From positions 17,555,773-17,619,772 of the forward strand of contig JALGQZ010000018.1 in NCBI GenBank assembly GCA_023105745.1: DNA of 64,000 nt. The letters run 5' to 3'. The notes beneath the pieces were generated by a model. It did not search any database. It was not told where the DNA came from and was given only the letters and a program-made list of their open reading frames with translations. The position numbers were made by a program, and so were the translations under genes. Of this stretch, positions 45,027-56,698 are shown piece after piece (the first letter of the stretch is position 1; each line of letters begins with the position of its first letter). Origin of the DNA: Austropuccinia psidii (lineage: Eukaryota > Basidiomycota > Pucciniomycetes > Pucciniales > Sphaerophragmiaceae).

Positions 45027-46375
45027 ATGAAGAGCCGTTTGAAGAAATCGCTCACATCCTTGATTGAATCTTTCAAAGGTCACTTAGACTCCCTTTTAGC
45101 AGATGAGGTCTTTCAATTTCGTTGTCTTAATCTTATCTCAATTAGAAAATTGCTTCTTTAACCCTTAGTCGACGTATCATAAGCCAGTTGACTATGGATT
45201 CCAATACATTCTATCTTTTATTTTTGTATCGTTTTTTCGGCTGCGCTTTGGAATCATTTCAATTTCAGTCGACGAGTGATTATATTTTAGACTTGTTATC
45301 TCAATCGGAAATTAGTGATGATGAAAAACAAGAGACGATCCAAGGAATACTCGAGCTTCATCATGATTCATCCAAGTCTCAAGACGATCAAGCTGGCTCA
45401 ACTTACAATGAGTACGCCGGTCATAGGACTCGCAAACGTATTTACTTAATGCGCCAATCAATCCATCAAACTCTCAATAGTTCAAGCTAGCTGATTCTAT
45501 CTCGTTATTTAAATTATTGAGCTTAGACGGCCCTCAAAAATTCCAAATATTCAAGAATCCGTGTCTCAATTAATCAAAACAGCAAACGACTATCTTTCAA
45601 ATCCAAATCGTTCTTCACATTCAACTGCTTCATCCCCACCAAACTCTCCCTCATTATCTACTCAAGACCGCAAAAACTTCCAAAAATCAACTGAAGATCA
45701 AGATGAGGACATTTTAGAGAAGTTGAGACGAAAAACTTTGATTTCAACCTATGGCCATGTGGCTGAACCTGAAATTCCATCTACTTCCGTCGCACCTGAT
45801 AAACCTTACAATGATCTCAATTCAGCCGATGATCCCAATCAACCTTCGAAAGAATTCCTCGATGAACAATTAAAACTTTTGAGTTTGAAAAAAAAGCAGC
45901 GCAAAAAAATTGAATCGAAACGCCTAGACGGTATTGTATCATTCATTTCTTCCATTAGCAAGATAAAATTAGAAAAGCAAAAGAGAGATCTCACATTGAG
46001 TTCCTTATCATGCCATTTCTTTAGATCCATTACTTCGGCCCAACTTGAATTCAGCGTTAGTTGACCACGAAAATAAGTTAAGGAGAGAAGAAGCTGCTGC
46101 TAAAGCAAAGGCTAAGGTGGAAAAAAACAAGGCTGACCTAATCAAGCAAAGGTTAGATAATATTTTGTTCCCGTCCTCTGAATTGACCTCGTTGATTTCA
46201 TGGAAAACAAAAGCTATATGTTTTTAATTGCTTTTCAATTACTGCATAAGTGTGATTCAACATTGAGAAACCTTGGACATGTGGCTAACTCTCTTTTGGT
46301 GTTTTTAGGGAAACTCAACTGAAGAAAAAGGCTGAAGCTAGGGCAAAATCAGCTAAACTAGAAAGAAGAGCTTGA
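45027..46375 (+). CDS. CCDC43-like protein (PWI-like domain plus coiled coil), five exons
   Basis: Proposed exons 45027-45107, 45269-45411, 45527-45930, 46025-46151, 46309-46375, giving 273 codons; phases agree at every junction. Introns 2 to 4 end in TTAG/TTTAG with donors GTACGC, GTATTG, GTTAGA; intron 1 (161 nt, donor GTCTTT) is the least sure. Residues about 8-62 resemble the PWI-like fold of CCDC43 (helix, then DYILDLLSQ, DDEKQETIQGILE). About 139-152 (LRRKTLISTYGHV) matches the conserved RKAALLAQYADV-type motif, and the C-terminal ~60 residues are a Lys/Arg/Ala-rich coiled coil (LRREEAAAKAKAKVEKNKAD). The start is the first ATG after an in-frame stop. Codon use is less AT-biased than around it. 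The family's molecular role is poorly known. It is the only host gene I can support. Confidence 0.75.
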
Positions 46376-47533
46376 AGTATTTTTGGCCTTGCTGTGAGGT
46401 TTAAATTTGTAAAGCTCCATACATGTGACTCATGCTTCTGACAAGCGCATCAGCATCGAACTCGATTAAAACCAATTCTAAAGCAATTTTAAAACAAAAA
46501 TTAGCCAAAGTGATGAACTTGTAGCCAACGAGCCGCGAATGCCTATCCTTGACTTTCTTCAGCAAAAAGCTAGATTTTATAGGACATAATGCTTGTTAAT
46601 GTACAGGGCGTTATAATTCAGTTAAGGATTATCTTCATGATAAAACTATACAAAGGATGATTTTTAGCGCGTATACTTCAGTAGGATAAACCACCGGAGT
46701 TCCCATCAAACTAAATGCCTAGCCAATTGGAAAGCAATTCATTCAAATCAATTTTGCAAGCTAATTGGAACTTGGATTGATTTTATTTACATTATTAAGC
46801 ACAAGGTCGCCGCAACCTCAATAATGCTTGATACAGTTATACTTGCAAATTCACGGCTAATGAGCAAACGCTTTTATCATTTACTTGAAAACTTGCTACA
46901 TTTGTGCCTCAAGCATAGTTAAAAATCACCACTTATATACCAATCTTGGCGGCACACAAGTTTGAAGGGGATGTACACCATTCCACACTGCCTCATTGCT
47001 AGTGTTAACTCATACACCTTAACTTTTTAAGGGCGTAATTTCATTTTGAATGCGGTCTCCTAACCGCTTGATATCCAACAGCTAATGGTAGAGTGAAAAT
47101 GCCTTGATGATGCCTTTCAAGCTGGGTAAATTCATTTTTTGCCCAATTTTGTTTTGCGTATTGATGAATTACGCTTGTCTTATGACTCTTTAATTTTGCT
47201 TTAAAAAAGGGAAAAACATGGTGCGGGTAAATACATGTAACCATTTAAATAAAAGCATACAACCTTTTGGGTGTTTTTGCCATCTTTTATCCAAATCTTC
47301 TCTTTTTTCTTTTTTAATCCTAAAGTCTTTTTTGACGGGTTGTTGACCTCCAAAAAGAATGTAAAATTTATTTTGATGATGAATTGGGCAAATTGGTCAA
47401 TTAGGTTCATTTTTTCCAAAAATGTGCAAGAAATATTATAAAGATTTGTTTTTACCATAAAATCAAAATAAAAACTCCTTTTAAAGAAGGGTAGGAGCTT
47501 TTAGTTTTCTTGAAAAAGAAATGTATCTTGTAT
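46376..47533. other. 3' flank of the CCDC43-like gene
   Basis: Moderate base composition to about 47200, then AT-rich. Presumably 3' UTR and intergenic sequence. No ORF with recognisable content; no clear polyadenylation signal. Confidence 0.45.
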
Positions 47534-47637
47534 AAAGCCATTTTTGTAATCAAATTTATAGTCATTATGGTTTGGTTTGGAATAACAAAATTAACAGTTA
47601 TTATGGCCATAAATTTCATTACAAAAATGGCTTTTTA
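47534..47637. mobile_element. MITE-like palindromic element
   Basis: About 104 bp. The left arm AAAGCCATTTTTGTAATCAA (continuing ATTTATAG) pairs with the right arm TTCATTACAAAAATGGCTTT; about 28 of 31 arm positions pair. The centre holds TCATTATGGTTTGG. No autonomous partner or clean target duplication was found; a TA lies at the left flank. Confidence 0.55.
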
Positions 47638-50582
47638 AAAAGTAATTATTTTTGTAGAGGACCTAAAAATTCCCACCTTTCTCTATAGAAAAAAGTCTTT
47701 TGGGTCTATAAGTTAAAATTGTCTTTCACATATTAATCAATTTGCCAGTTTATTGTCAAAACCAAGTTGTTCCATTTGTTTGGAGATTTATAATCCCTCA
47801 AAGAAAATACAAAAACATAACAGAAGAATGATAAAATCTGGATAAAAAATCCTAAGAATACCCAAAATATTTTGGTTGATTTTACAAAGCTTTTTACCAG
47901 AGGCATTTTGCTGTTACTTCTTTGGAAATTGAATTAGAGTCAAATTTTAGTCACAATTCCATTTTAGAGAGTTCCTGGAAGCTCATTGTTTTGTGGGAGG
48001 TGAATCACCATAATGGTGAGAGAGATTCACTAATGTGAAAGAGAAATTAATCATATTTCTTTATTCAGTTTATCCTTGAATCTTGTATTAATAGAAAATA
48101 TCACTCTCACTGTGTAAGGTGTGTCTATCAAACAATGTATACAAATGTACTATTGTTACATAACTGCCCTAGGACTATTATTTTATAAGAGAATAATAAT
48201 GATAAAAAAGTTATTTTATTATAGTTCTTAAGGATGAAAATATCTATTCATCATCCAAGGCAATGATAATTACAATAAAATATTCTTATTGTTGAAATTG
48301 TAGAATTTGTGTAGTTTCATGCTTTAAATAGGGCAAATAGAAATAAAGCAGAGTAATTCGGTTACAACAACACTTATAATATAGAAATATGAAGTTTTCA
48401 AATGGAGATGAGATTTTAGGAGAAACAATATTATATGAATTAGTTTCAATTTATACAACTATATATATCATAGTTATTATACCACAGTATTAATAAAATC
48501 TCACTGGCTTTGCAAAGTTGAAACACCATGAGTAAAATGGATTCACCTTCCTGCTGGCTAGCTTCATTGTTTACTCCTGGCCTTGGACTAGTTTGAACTA
48601 AATCTGTAATATTATCAATATTTTTGTTTTTCATTTGGAAGGCTTCAAAGAAAAATCCACATCTCAAATCCATAGATATTCAATTTCCTTGACTTAATAA
48701 GAGAGGTCTTAACCCTCTTGAAATTTGTTTACTTAATTGTAGACCTCATTAATTTTCTTCTTTTTAAATATTTCTGAGAAGAAAATCTTCCATATACAGT
48801 TATGATAACTAAAAGCTTCCAGAATAAGGAAGAATCCATACACTTCTTTCAAAATATTTAGAGGAGAAGCTATAAAAAAGTATACCAGAGTTTCAAAAAA
48901 TTACTCATTCTTTAGTAATTTATTTGGAGCTAAAGCAATCATGTGCCGTCCGCTAAATCTACTTCAATAGGAATATTTTCTTTATTTCTTCATATATATT
49001 ACACATTACTTTTCAATTTTGGAATTTTTTGAAGTTGGAATAAAGTTTAACAGTACTTACTTGAAATTTAATAACATTACAATTTTCAAAATTTTTCTTC
49101 CTCAAAACTATTATGAAACTTATATTACTTAAGGGTGAGATTATCCCCAAGAAAATAACCTCAAAAAAAAATTCAGATCTTTAGTTTTAAGTTTATGAGA
49201 ACTAAATATTATCTGTTATTTAGAAAAATTCTACAATTTCTGAATTAATTAAAGAAAAATAATTGCTTTTTTTGTTTGTCAACTTGGTTTTAATATAAAA
49301 GTATTTTGATTATAAAGAATTAACTGAAAGAGTTTATTACTGAAAATTCAGTAGTTTTTAGTTGTTAAGCTTAAGGCTGCTTCAACTTTAGCTTTGAAAG
49401 AAAATTCCAGAATACATTGAATTTATTAACATAATAAAACTATACTCAAGTAGTTTTATGTAATTTTAAATAGAATATAAGGGATCTGAGAAGCTCTTAT
49501 ATTAAGCATAATTGACAATATCTTTTCCATTTTTTAATGATAAAAAATTTGGATGTTTTTGAAGTTGAAGTTGAGACATATAATATTCAAATTTTATGGT
49601 TTGAAGAATATGAAAAAGGAGGGCATACACATTAAAGAAAGAATTTATCCTTAAAATCAAGAAAAAATACTTGGAAAAGAGGAATTTCAAAACTTAATTA
49701 ATATAAGAAGCTTAAATTGTGAAATAGGATAAAAATAAATAAATTTACATTTCAACGCTTCATGCAGAAAAAAATGTTGTAAGCATTTTTTATATATATT
49801 CCTCTGTGAAGTGAAAATAATAATTGATTTTGTAATGATTTAAAATTTTGGTATTTTGAAAACTTGGTATTAATCACCTGTGAATGACTTGAATATCATT
49901 TTTGGAGGAATATAATTGAATTAACCCCTTATAATTTCTTGAAAATTTCTTTAAATTCCATATTAATGACACATCACACCTAAATGGAGTTCTTATAGTT
50001 TTTACTTCATAATAAGGTTGATAGAGGTTTTTTTCAAATATTCTATCAAAAATATTAATAATAGAAACTAAATTATTTCTTTGAATAAGAATATTGAGCT
50101 CCAATTATCTTTTCAATCAAAATCCTTGATTTTAATTAGATTTGATTTGGTTCATTATTATTGTAAATTTCACAAAGAGTTTTAAACTGCTTGCAAAGAA
50201 ATATTAAGAATAAGATTTTGTATTCCCTGATGAATAAGAGTTTCATTTGAGAAATAAATTATCCATAAATAAAAAAATTTCTTTGAGATGGTCTGAAGTA
50301 TAGCACATAAATATTCCTTTTGAAAGATTATATGCAGACTTTATATAATTTTTCAATTGAATTTCAAAAAAACTCCAATCAGGACCATCTTGTAGGAAAA
50401 TAATAATTAAGGAAATATTTTTTGGGTTATTCTGAATAAGTGAATTAGATCAAATGTTGATCCCACCTTCATGGGAGTAAAAAACTCTGTTTTGAAACAT
50501 ATATATGGAATAAAAATCCAAAGTTCATCTAATTTTTATAATCATGAAGCCTCTCAAATATCAGTTTTGGAACACTTTTTAA
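47638..50582. other. AT-rich sequence, nothing assigned
   Basis: Short open frames only; no domains, no repeat partner recognised. Confidence 0.5.
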
Positions 50583-51700
50583 TGTGGGAATTTTCAGGGA
50601 ATTCCTTGAGGGGTAAATGACAATTGATCAGTTGTGAATTTCTGATAGTTCCTGTAACCATAGTTTCTAATGCCAATTTAGGTTCCCCTCTGGAGATACC
50701 AAAAGGATCCTCCTACTGAGCTCACTAATAAAAAAGCTAATATCATGGGTTTATAATTACAGAAGACTACTTTAGCAGTCTCTCATGAGACCTAATCAAG
50801 AATTGGTCACAATAACAAACCTGTAAGATATCATTCAGAAACAATTTGAGGGCTGTTTGGTTGGTTGAAAAATGGTAATGGATACAATTTTTTTGATGAT
50901 ATATTAAGGCTAATTGGAGTATAGAATAAGAAATATGATGGAAAATATAGCTTAGTAGTTGGTAAGCTATTTTTCTTTAAGAATTAATTCCCTGAGGCAT
51001 TTGTTGAGATGAGATAAGTATTTTAATTATATCACCAATTAATATTAAGTACAACAGATTTTAGTAGTAAATTAAAGGTAATAAATAGTGGTTGAGTAAA
51101 AATAATAAGGGTAATACTAATATTGATAATAAAATAATAATGATAATAATAATATTAGGGTTGTTTATTTCTATATTCCTGAATTCTAAACTTGGCTACT
51201 ATGAGATTATGATGCTTGAAATCTGACTGGACTACCTTCCAGGTTCAGGGAGGATTTTATCCAATATATTTATCTTCAAAGAATAATTTAATAGCTTCAG
51301 GTACGAGGTTGAAGCATAAAGAAACCTGGAGAAAATCTTCTCTTTATATGCGGTTTTTTAGTACCATCTATTCTTCATAGGGTACTTTTTTACCCTTTTG
51401 AACTCCAATTTTGCCTTTTGTAACATCTATTTGGTTATAGTTCTCCTAAATTGGACCATGTGAAGGTTTTTTTAGTGAATTAGTAAGGTTCACAGAATTG
51501 TGGTACTATTGCTAGTGGGAAATTTCGTTTGATGATTTCAGGTGACTTTGGTTTGAGCTTTTGTCTTAGGGTGGATTTCCTGGGTTATGGTTTCGGCAGT
51601 TATTCAAGGGGTCTGAATTATATTCCATGTAGCTGTTGATAAAATGACTGTGGTATTCCTGAGTTGACTTTTATTCATAGCTAGCTGAGTAGCCTTTCCT
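50583..51700 (-). repeat. Repeat F copy 1 (LTR-like)
   Basis: Parallels 56688-57500: TGTGGGAA...GAGGGGTAAATGAC, TTGTGAATTTCTGATAGTTCCTGTAACC, ACAGAAGAC...AGTAGTCTC-like, and CTGGACTACCTTCCAGG. A minus-strand TATA-like ATATAAAGA lies at 51342-51349. The higher-numbered part is T/G-rich like copy 2 but too diverged to bound. Orientation is set only by the TATA boxes. Confidence 0.55.
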
Positions 51701-52204
51701 AAAAAGAGGGTATTACATGATAATTTAGCTGAATGTTTAGTTTTTGAAAGGTGAGTGAGAGATGTTGAATGAGGGTATTCCCTCGTATGAAGGTGTTCTT
51801 TACCTTTTTTTAGGGAATTTATGCAAGTATATTCTTGCTATTTTCCATATATAATGTAGTTTTTAATCAAATTTTAAGTATAATAAGGGCTATATTAGGT
51901 GAAATTACTGTTAATATGACTTCTGCGCTACCTTGAGGAGGTTTAGGGTTGTTCAATATTGAAATTATTGTTTTGATTTACTGTTAAATGAACTACAAGG
52001 CTTTATGTGTTCCCTGAAAGGAACTATGGTATGATATTATGCAGGATCTGGAATGTGCATGTGCTGCATGTACACTGTGTAATGATGCTCTGAAAGACAT
52101 CATGCAGATAGATGTATGCAGTATTCTTTCAAATATAATAAAGATGAGACAAAACTCACAAGAAACCCGATTTTGAAATAGGATACTTAGTCTTAGTATC
52201 AACT
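51701..52204. other. Unassigned stretch before family C fragment
   Basis: T/G-rich then mixed sequence; 52040-52130 has several GTGCATG/TGCATGTA-type partial palindromes. No gene seen. Confidence 0.4.
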
Positions 52205-52216
52205 TTAAACTCCAAC

Positions 52217-52576
52217 AACATTAAAGGACTAATCAAATTTAAGAATTCTTTTGAACAGCCTTTTATGATAAGAAACCTACATGGCCCTAATGCTGTGCAG
52301 CTGGAGTTAACAGATTCATTAATGAACAAAGACTCAGCTTTCTCTGTAAGTACAATAAAGTCTTACAGCTCAAGTGATAAGGAATTTTTTCCCCTAAGAA
52401 ATAAACCACCACTTGAAATTCCCCCTCTACAAGAAGGAGAAGAAAAGAAACTTGTGAAATTCCTCAAAGAAAGGAGGGAAAGAAAGAATAAAGAAATAGA
52501 ATACTTTGTGAGGTACAGAAACCCAACTCAAAAAGATGAATTCCTACTTGAGAAAGGTATAACTAATGGTGATTGA
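52217..52576 (+). pseudogene. Family C integrase C terminus with chromodomain-like tail
   Basis: Reads KGLIKFKNSFEQPFMIRNLHG, AVQLELTDSLMNKDSAFS, SSSDKEFFPLRNKPPLEIPP, VKFLKERRERK, then EIEYFVRYRNPTQKDEFLLE, a chromodomain-like strand-helix segment, ending at TGA with FRRFRHERRAKE-like residues following. The 5' end is truncated, so catalytic domains are missing. Compared with 32256-32549 it keeps the tail that copy 1 has lost. Chromodomain-bearing Gypsy integrases can bind histone marks; that function here is inference. Confidence 0.82.
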
Positions 52577-52733
52577 TATTTTAGAAGGTTCAGACATGAA
52601 AGGAGAGCTAAAGAATAAGAAAATTAAGCATTATTGAGATTAAAGACTTGAAAAAGTGGGCTGGAGAGGTAGGACAGTGGATGATACAGTAGCTATATCA
52701 GATTGTGGTACAAATGGTTTTGGTGGTAGGGAA

Positions 52734-54380
52734 TGTGAGCCTTTGATATACGAACAAATATCCAAAAAGGCCACAGAACAATTTCACAAAAACTTATTTC
52801 AATTCTAAGAATTGAAATTATAATCTGAGAATAAGTACAAATGCCATAAAAAGCATAAACTCTTGATTATCTCAGATTAAAATGAACAAACATGTGAAAT
52901 AAATTATATCATTGTATTTGAAATGAAAAAACAAATATATGACAATTTTATTCAATATCTGTAAACCCAATACTTACTAAGATAACCTGGATATATGCAC
53001 TTTTATGATCAGTGCATATATTCAAGGTTTTTGGCTCATACATTCTGGATTACACATAATAAATAGCTGATTCAAAAGTGAATTTGAGTCAAAATAACTA
53101 AAGGAGTAGAGATATAAGCCTCATTAGGAAAGGTAGAAACAAGGTTAAAAGTTACAAGAAGATATTAGTGCAAAATAGCAATAGCTGTTGACCACTAAAA
53201 ATGAGTAGTAGTCCAGGCTTAAAGAAAAGTAGATATTCAGATCTCAACATTTCATATTTGAAGAAATAAATAATTTAACTCATAATATTCAAGGTATAAC
53301 CCTATCAATTCATGGTTCAAAGTATAAAGTAGTAAATTTTTACAGAAAAGATAAGGTACAAGCAAAATAATTAAAAATAGCCTTTTGGCTATGTAATTGA
53401 ATTCTCTTAGAGGCTTAGTACAGAAACTCCAAGCTATCAGAATTTTCTTTTTTAATCACTTTAGTGTGAATAACACAAACATTATTAAGGATTAAAGTTA
53501 AGGCTTAAAAATTATTGTTTCTAATCAATAACCCTAATCTTATTTTAGGTTTAAAACTGAAATAGGGGGTAAACTTGTGTATATTGGTATTTCACTATTA
53601 ATAATACTATTATTAAATAAAATAAATGATCTTAAAATCTCATGGTGTCATCAAATTAGATTTACAGTGATAACTTTAAAAAATGGCATAATTATGAGAT
53701 GAAAAGGTTTAATAATGATGTAATCATCACTAAACCTTAAAACATTGGTCAAATCCAGTGGATGGAATTGGTCAAATCTACTAGAAGGTATTTTGCCATT
53801 ATAAGGGAAGATTATTACTATAAAAGGACATCTTTTTCCCCTGTTTCCCCCTCAGACCCAACAAATACAATATAAACATTAAATGAAAAGGTAAATTTCT
53901 TTATTATTTGAATAATTTTCTCTTTTATTATTGAAGTCCAAATCTTTACCTTTTATTAATCACTATTTATCATGTGGTTACACCAATTTTTCATATTTAT
54001 TTGTTTATTTCTCTTGAAAATCTCTAAGAACATGTAAAAATAGTAAGATTTGTAATCCTCTCTATTTTTTATTGTAAATACAATTTGAAAAGGTTGTATT
54101 TATATAACTAGGCCTAAATTAACTCAAAATTATTATATTTAGTGTTAAAAGTAAGTTATTTTCTCCATTATTAATATAAATAGTATCTATATTAATAAAT
54201 GGCTTTAATATTAGTAATATTATTGTTATGAATTGTTCTTTATTATTAAATAACAGTTTAATTATTCAACTATGAATTGTTGGTAATATTAATGAATTTC
54301 CATGAACATATTAATATATTATTTTTATAATCTAATTTTATCATTTTATTATTTTCTGAAAATATAATTATTTTTATGCC
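52734..54380 (+). repeat. 3' LTR of family C copy 2, truncated
   Basis: Starts TGTGAGCCTTTGATA, shares with 39232-41259 the AAAAGTGCATATA region, GCTGTTGACCAC, the CTACTAGAAG block, TATA box (53819-53826) and the R-U5 AGGTAAATTTCTTTAT block. Ends near ATTTTTATGCCATCACC at 54380. Confidence 0.82.
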
Positions 54381-55643
54381 ATCACCAGGGCAAATGTTGT
54401 GTCAATTGCCGATGATTGACTTCACTTCCCCCTGCTGTCAGTATAAAATCTTGCTTCAGTCACGTTAGTGTCACATTATAGTAACTGGATTTAGCGGGTC
54501 ATGTCACATCTGCATCAAGACAGCATCAATTGTCACATGTGTCACATTAGTATGTCACTCAAAGCCCAAACCCATATCAACACCATTTTCAAGGTTTGGG
54601 TAATTACACCTCATGGTGCAAGCCATAAGTTTGGCATGCTCATATTTGTGAATGAGGTGACTTCCACCCCACCACCTGATCATCTCACCCCTTTACCATG
54701 CCTACTCTCATGCATGAATTGGATTCCACATCCCTGCCTAATGCTCTCTGACCCTTAACATGCTTATGCTCCTGCACCGCCCTCAAGATATGCCTCTGCA
54801 GCAGCACCCCCATATCCTTCCTCACGCTTCCGCAACCCTGCTGCTTAACATGCTCATGCTCCCGCTGGGCACTCAAGATATACTTCCAATGCCAGCACCT
54901 CCTCTTCTCTGCCACTTACCATCCTCATGCTTCCATATTAGATCCATAGGGTACGGTGGCTTGTTGGCATACACAATGAAAACAATCACAGAAATATGAT
55001 GAGTGGCCTTCTCCGCCAACATCTTCTGAGAATCACAAATTAAAACCTGATAAGTGGACTATTTAAGACAAGAATTGTGTCTCCTGTTTCCCCGACAAAA
55101 CCATTGTATTTCATATCATTCAAATGGAACACTTTTCTTAGTCCTTACCTCATGAGCATTGAATAGTTCAAAAGTTGACTTTAGTAGGTTTCTCACTAGT
55201 CAACTTTATTCAATTTCTCACAGGGAAGTGATTTAATTTGAATGAAATGAACTAATTTGCAACACCTTGCCTCCTTCAATTTCCCAAAAAATTATATTTT
55301 GCAAATCCATTACAAGTTCAACAGATATTTATGGGGGGTTCCAAGGCTGTGTTGATGGGAAGGTTTCTTTTGGTCAGCTTGTGGTTCTAAAATGTATTTT
55401 TTCTAGAAGATTCACTAACTATTGAACTGATTTAAATTGATATTTAAATTCTTTCAAACTTTCTAAAATTCTCCAATATTGATATTACCTAAAAAAGAAT
55501 CAATTATCTCAAGCTTATCTTACTTCCACCACTTTCAAAACTGCCACCTTTTTTATTTAATTTTGAGCTTTTTATTCAAAAATTTTGAAACAAGTTATCA
55601 ATCAGCTCATCATCATCTATTTACTTAATAGACTACCTCCTTT
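54381..55643. other. GC-richer block with tandem duplication, then AT-rich sequence
   Basis: 54381-54960 is clearly richer in C than its surroundings, with repeated TCACAT/GTCACATT words at 54460-54570 and a 90-bp tandem duplication at 54754-54915. From 55000 on it becomes AT-rich. Open frames on both strands in the repeat follow from its composition; no domain recognised. Confidence 0.45.
54754..54915. repeat. Two diverged 90-bp tandem copies
   Basis: CTTAACATGCTTATGCTCC at 54754 and CTTAACATGCTCATGCTCC at 54844, each followed by GC-C..CTCAAGATAT and CCAGCACC-like words at the same offset. Exactly 90 bp apart. Confidence 0.6.
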
Positions 55644-56698
55644 ATGGCCCAAACACTGGAAAATTCAACTGGATTCAATGAACTACAAACTTCAGTGCCA
55701 CAGAGCAGAAGTGAAATATCTGATATGGTCAGTAGTCATGATTTAGGAATTGAATTAGAGATCCTGTCACATGAAAGTAATCCAGATCCACCAGTTCTTC
55801 CCAAATGTGAGCATAGATTTATCTTGAATATTTGTAGTCTCTCCAAACCTGATACTTTTGTGATAGCCTTGATTTCAGCTCAGCATCCAAGCTCTCAGGA
55901 ACCAAATTTTAAAAGCTATGAGAAAGAAAAGACTGTTGAACCTTGTGCACCAACAAAGGATTCTGGGAAAGATGATGTAATTTTCAGTGGGAAGGTTGAA
56001 ATTATGTCCAAGGAACAATTTGTCTCAAACATTGGTCAAACAATCCCAAGTCTTGAAAAGATTCAAAATGATATTAAAATTCCTGATTATGTGCGTCAAA
56101 AGATTTCTGAAGCAATGAGCCTCCTCAAAATGGATTTGAACCGTAATTCCATTACTAATTCAATACAAAAACGTTAAAAATGGCTGTTTACAATATATGG
56201 GAAGGTGTGGAGGTGGGACAATCTCAAGTGGTAATTGGAGGTCCAGGAAAAGGATTATGAAAAAGACCAAATATAAATGCCACCAAAAAATCCAACAAAA
56301 AATTCTGTACCTTTGAAGTAGAAAAATATTCCCGGGATCAAGGGGATGACATGATGAATGTTGAAGTGGACCATATTGATAATGAACCTCCACATACTGA
56401 AAGCCCCCCCATACTCAATGAAGAAATCCATGATGAAACCAATTTGGCCTCTCCTTGAAATATTGAAGCTTTTAAAGAAAGGGAGACAATTAAACATGAT
56501 ACAATGGGTCAAGATATAATTGATATGCCTGACCCTGAGCCTCAAGTTTCAGCCTCCACTAATTTTAAAGGAATATTTTTATCCTTCATTGAAGATTTTG
56601 GAGACATTTTGAATTATCATTCCAATATTACTCAAGAATCATGGAAAAGGGGTCTTGATAATATAGATAGTGTGGGAACTCCTCTTGTGTGGGATTAA
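55644..56698 (+). pseudogene. Gag-like retroelement ORF, degenerate
   Basis: The first 177 codons (to 56177, from an ATG) are open: Ser/Glu-rich N terminus, then SLSKPDTFVIALISAQ, KDDVIFSGKVEIMSKEQFV, and a helical ETIPSLEKIQND-like segment ending in DYVRQKISEAMSLLKMDL. After a stop the sequence continues in another frame with acidic residues (NVEVDHIDNEPPHTE) and, at 56504-56698, DMPDPEPQVSASTNFKG, SFIEDFGDILNYHSN. The style is that of rust retroelement gag or pre-gag proteins, but no conserved domain is visible. It ends right at repeat F copy 2, which may be its LTR. Confidence 0.5.

Larger units (their letters stand above)
52205..54380 (+). mobile_element. 3' end of a family C element (copy 2)
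   Basis: Plus-strand integrase C terminus, a purine-rich tract (GGTGGTAGGGAA, 52721-52733) and a 3' LTR from 52734 to about 54380, where similarity stops abruptly before the terminal CCTTACA. The 5' side also starts abruptly at about 52205. The domain and LTR sequences match family C copy 1 and the solo LTR. Confidence 0.85.

Noticed and set aside
44836..45030. Plus-strand ORF ending ATGA at the CCDC43-like start, as an upstream ORF or coupled gene
   Set aside because: It begins at a TTG with no in-frame ATG, so it is unlikely to be translated; the overlap with the ATG is incidental.
39232..52733. A single 11 kb family C element with two plus-strand LTRs carrying the CCDC43-like gene as cargo
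   Set aside because: 39232-41259 has its own 5-bp target duplication and no primer-binding site after it, so it is a solo LTR; 52205-54380 is a separate truncated fragment.
54501..54999. ORFs on both strands of the GC-richer island as genes
   Set aside because: They follow from C-rich repeat composition in two tandem units; no domain or start context supports them.
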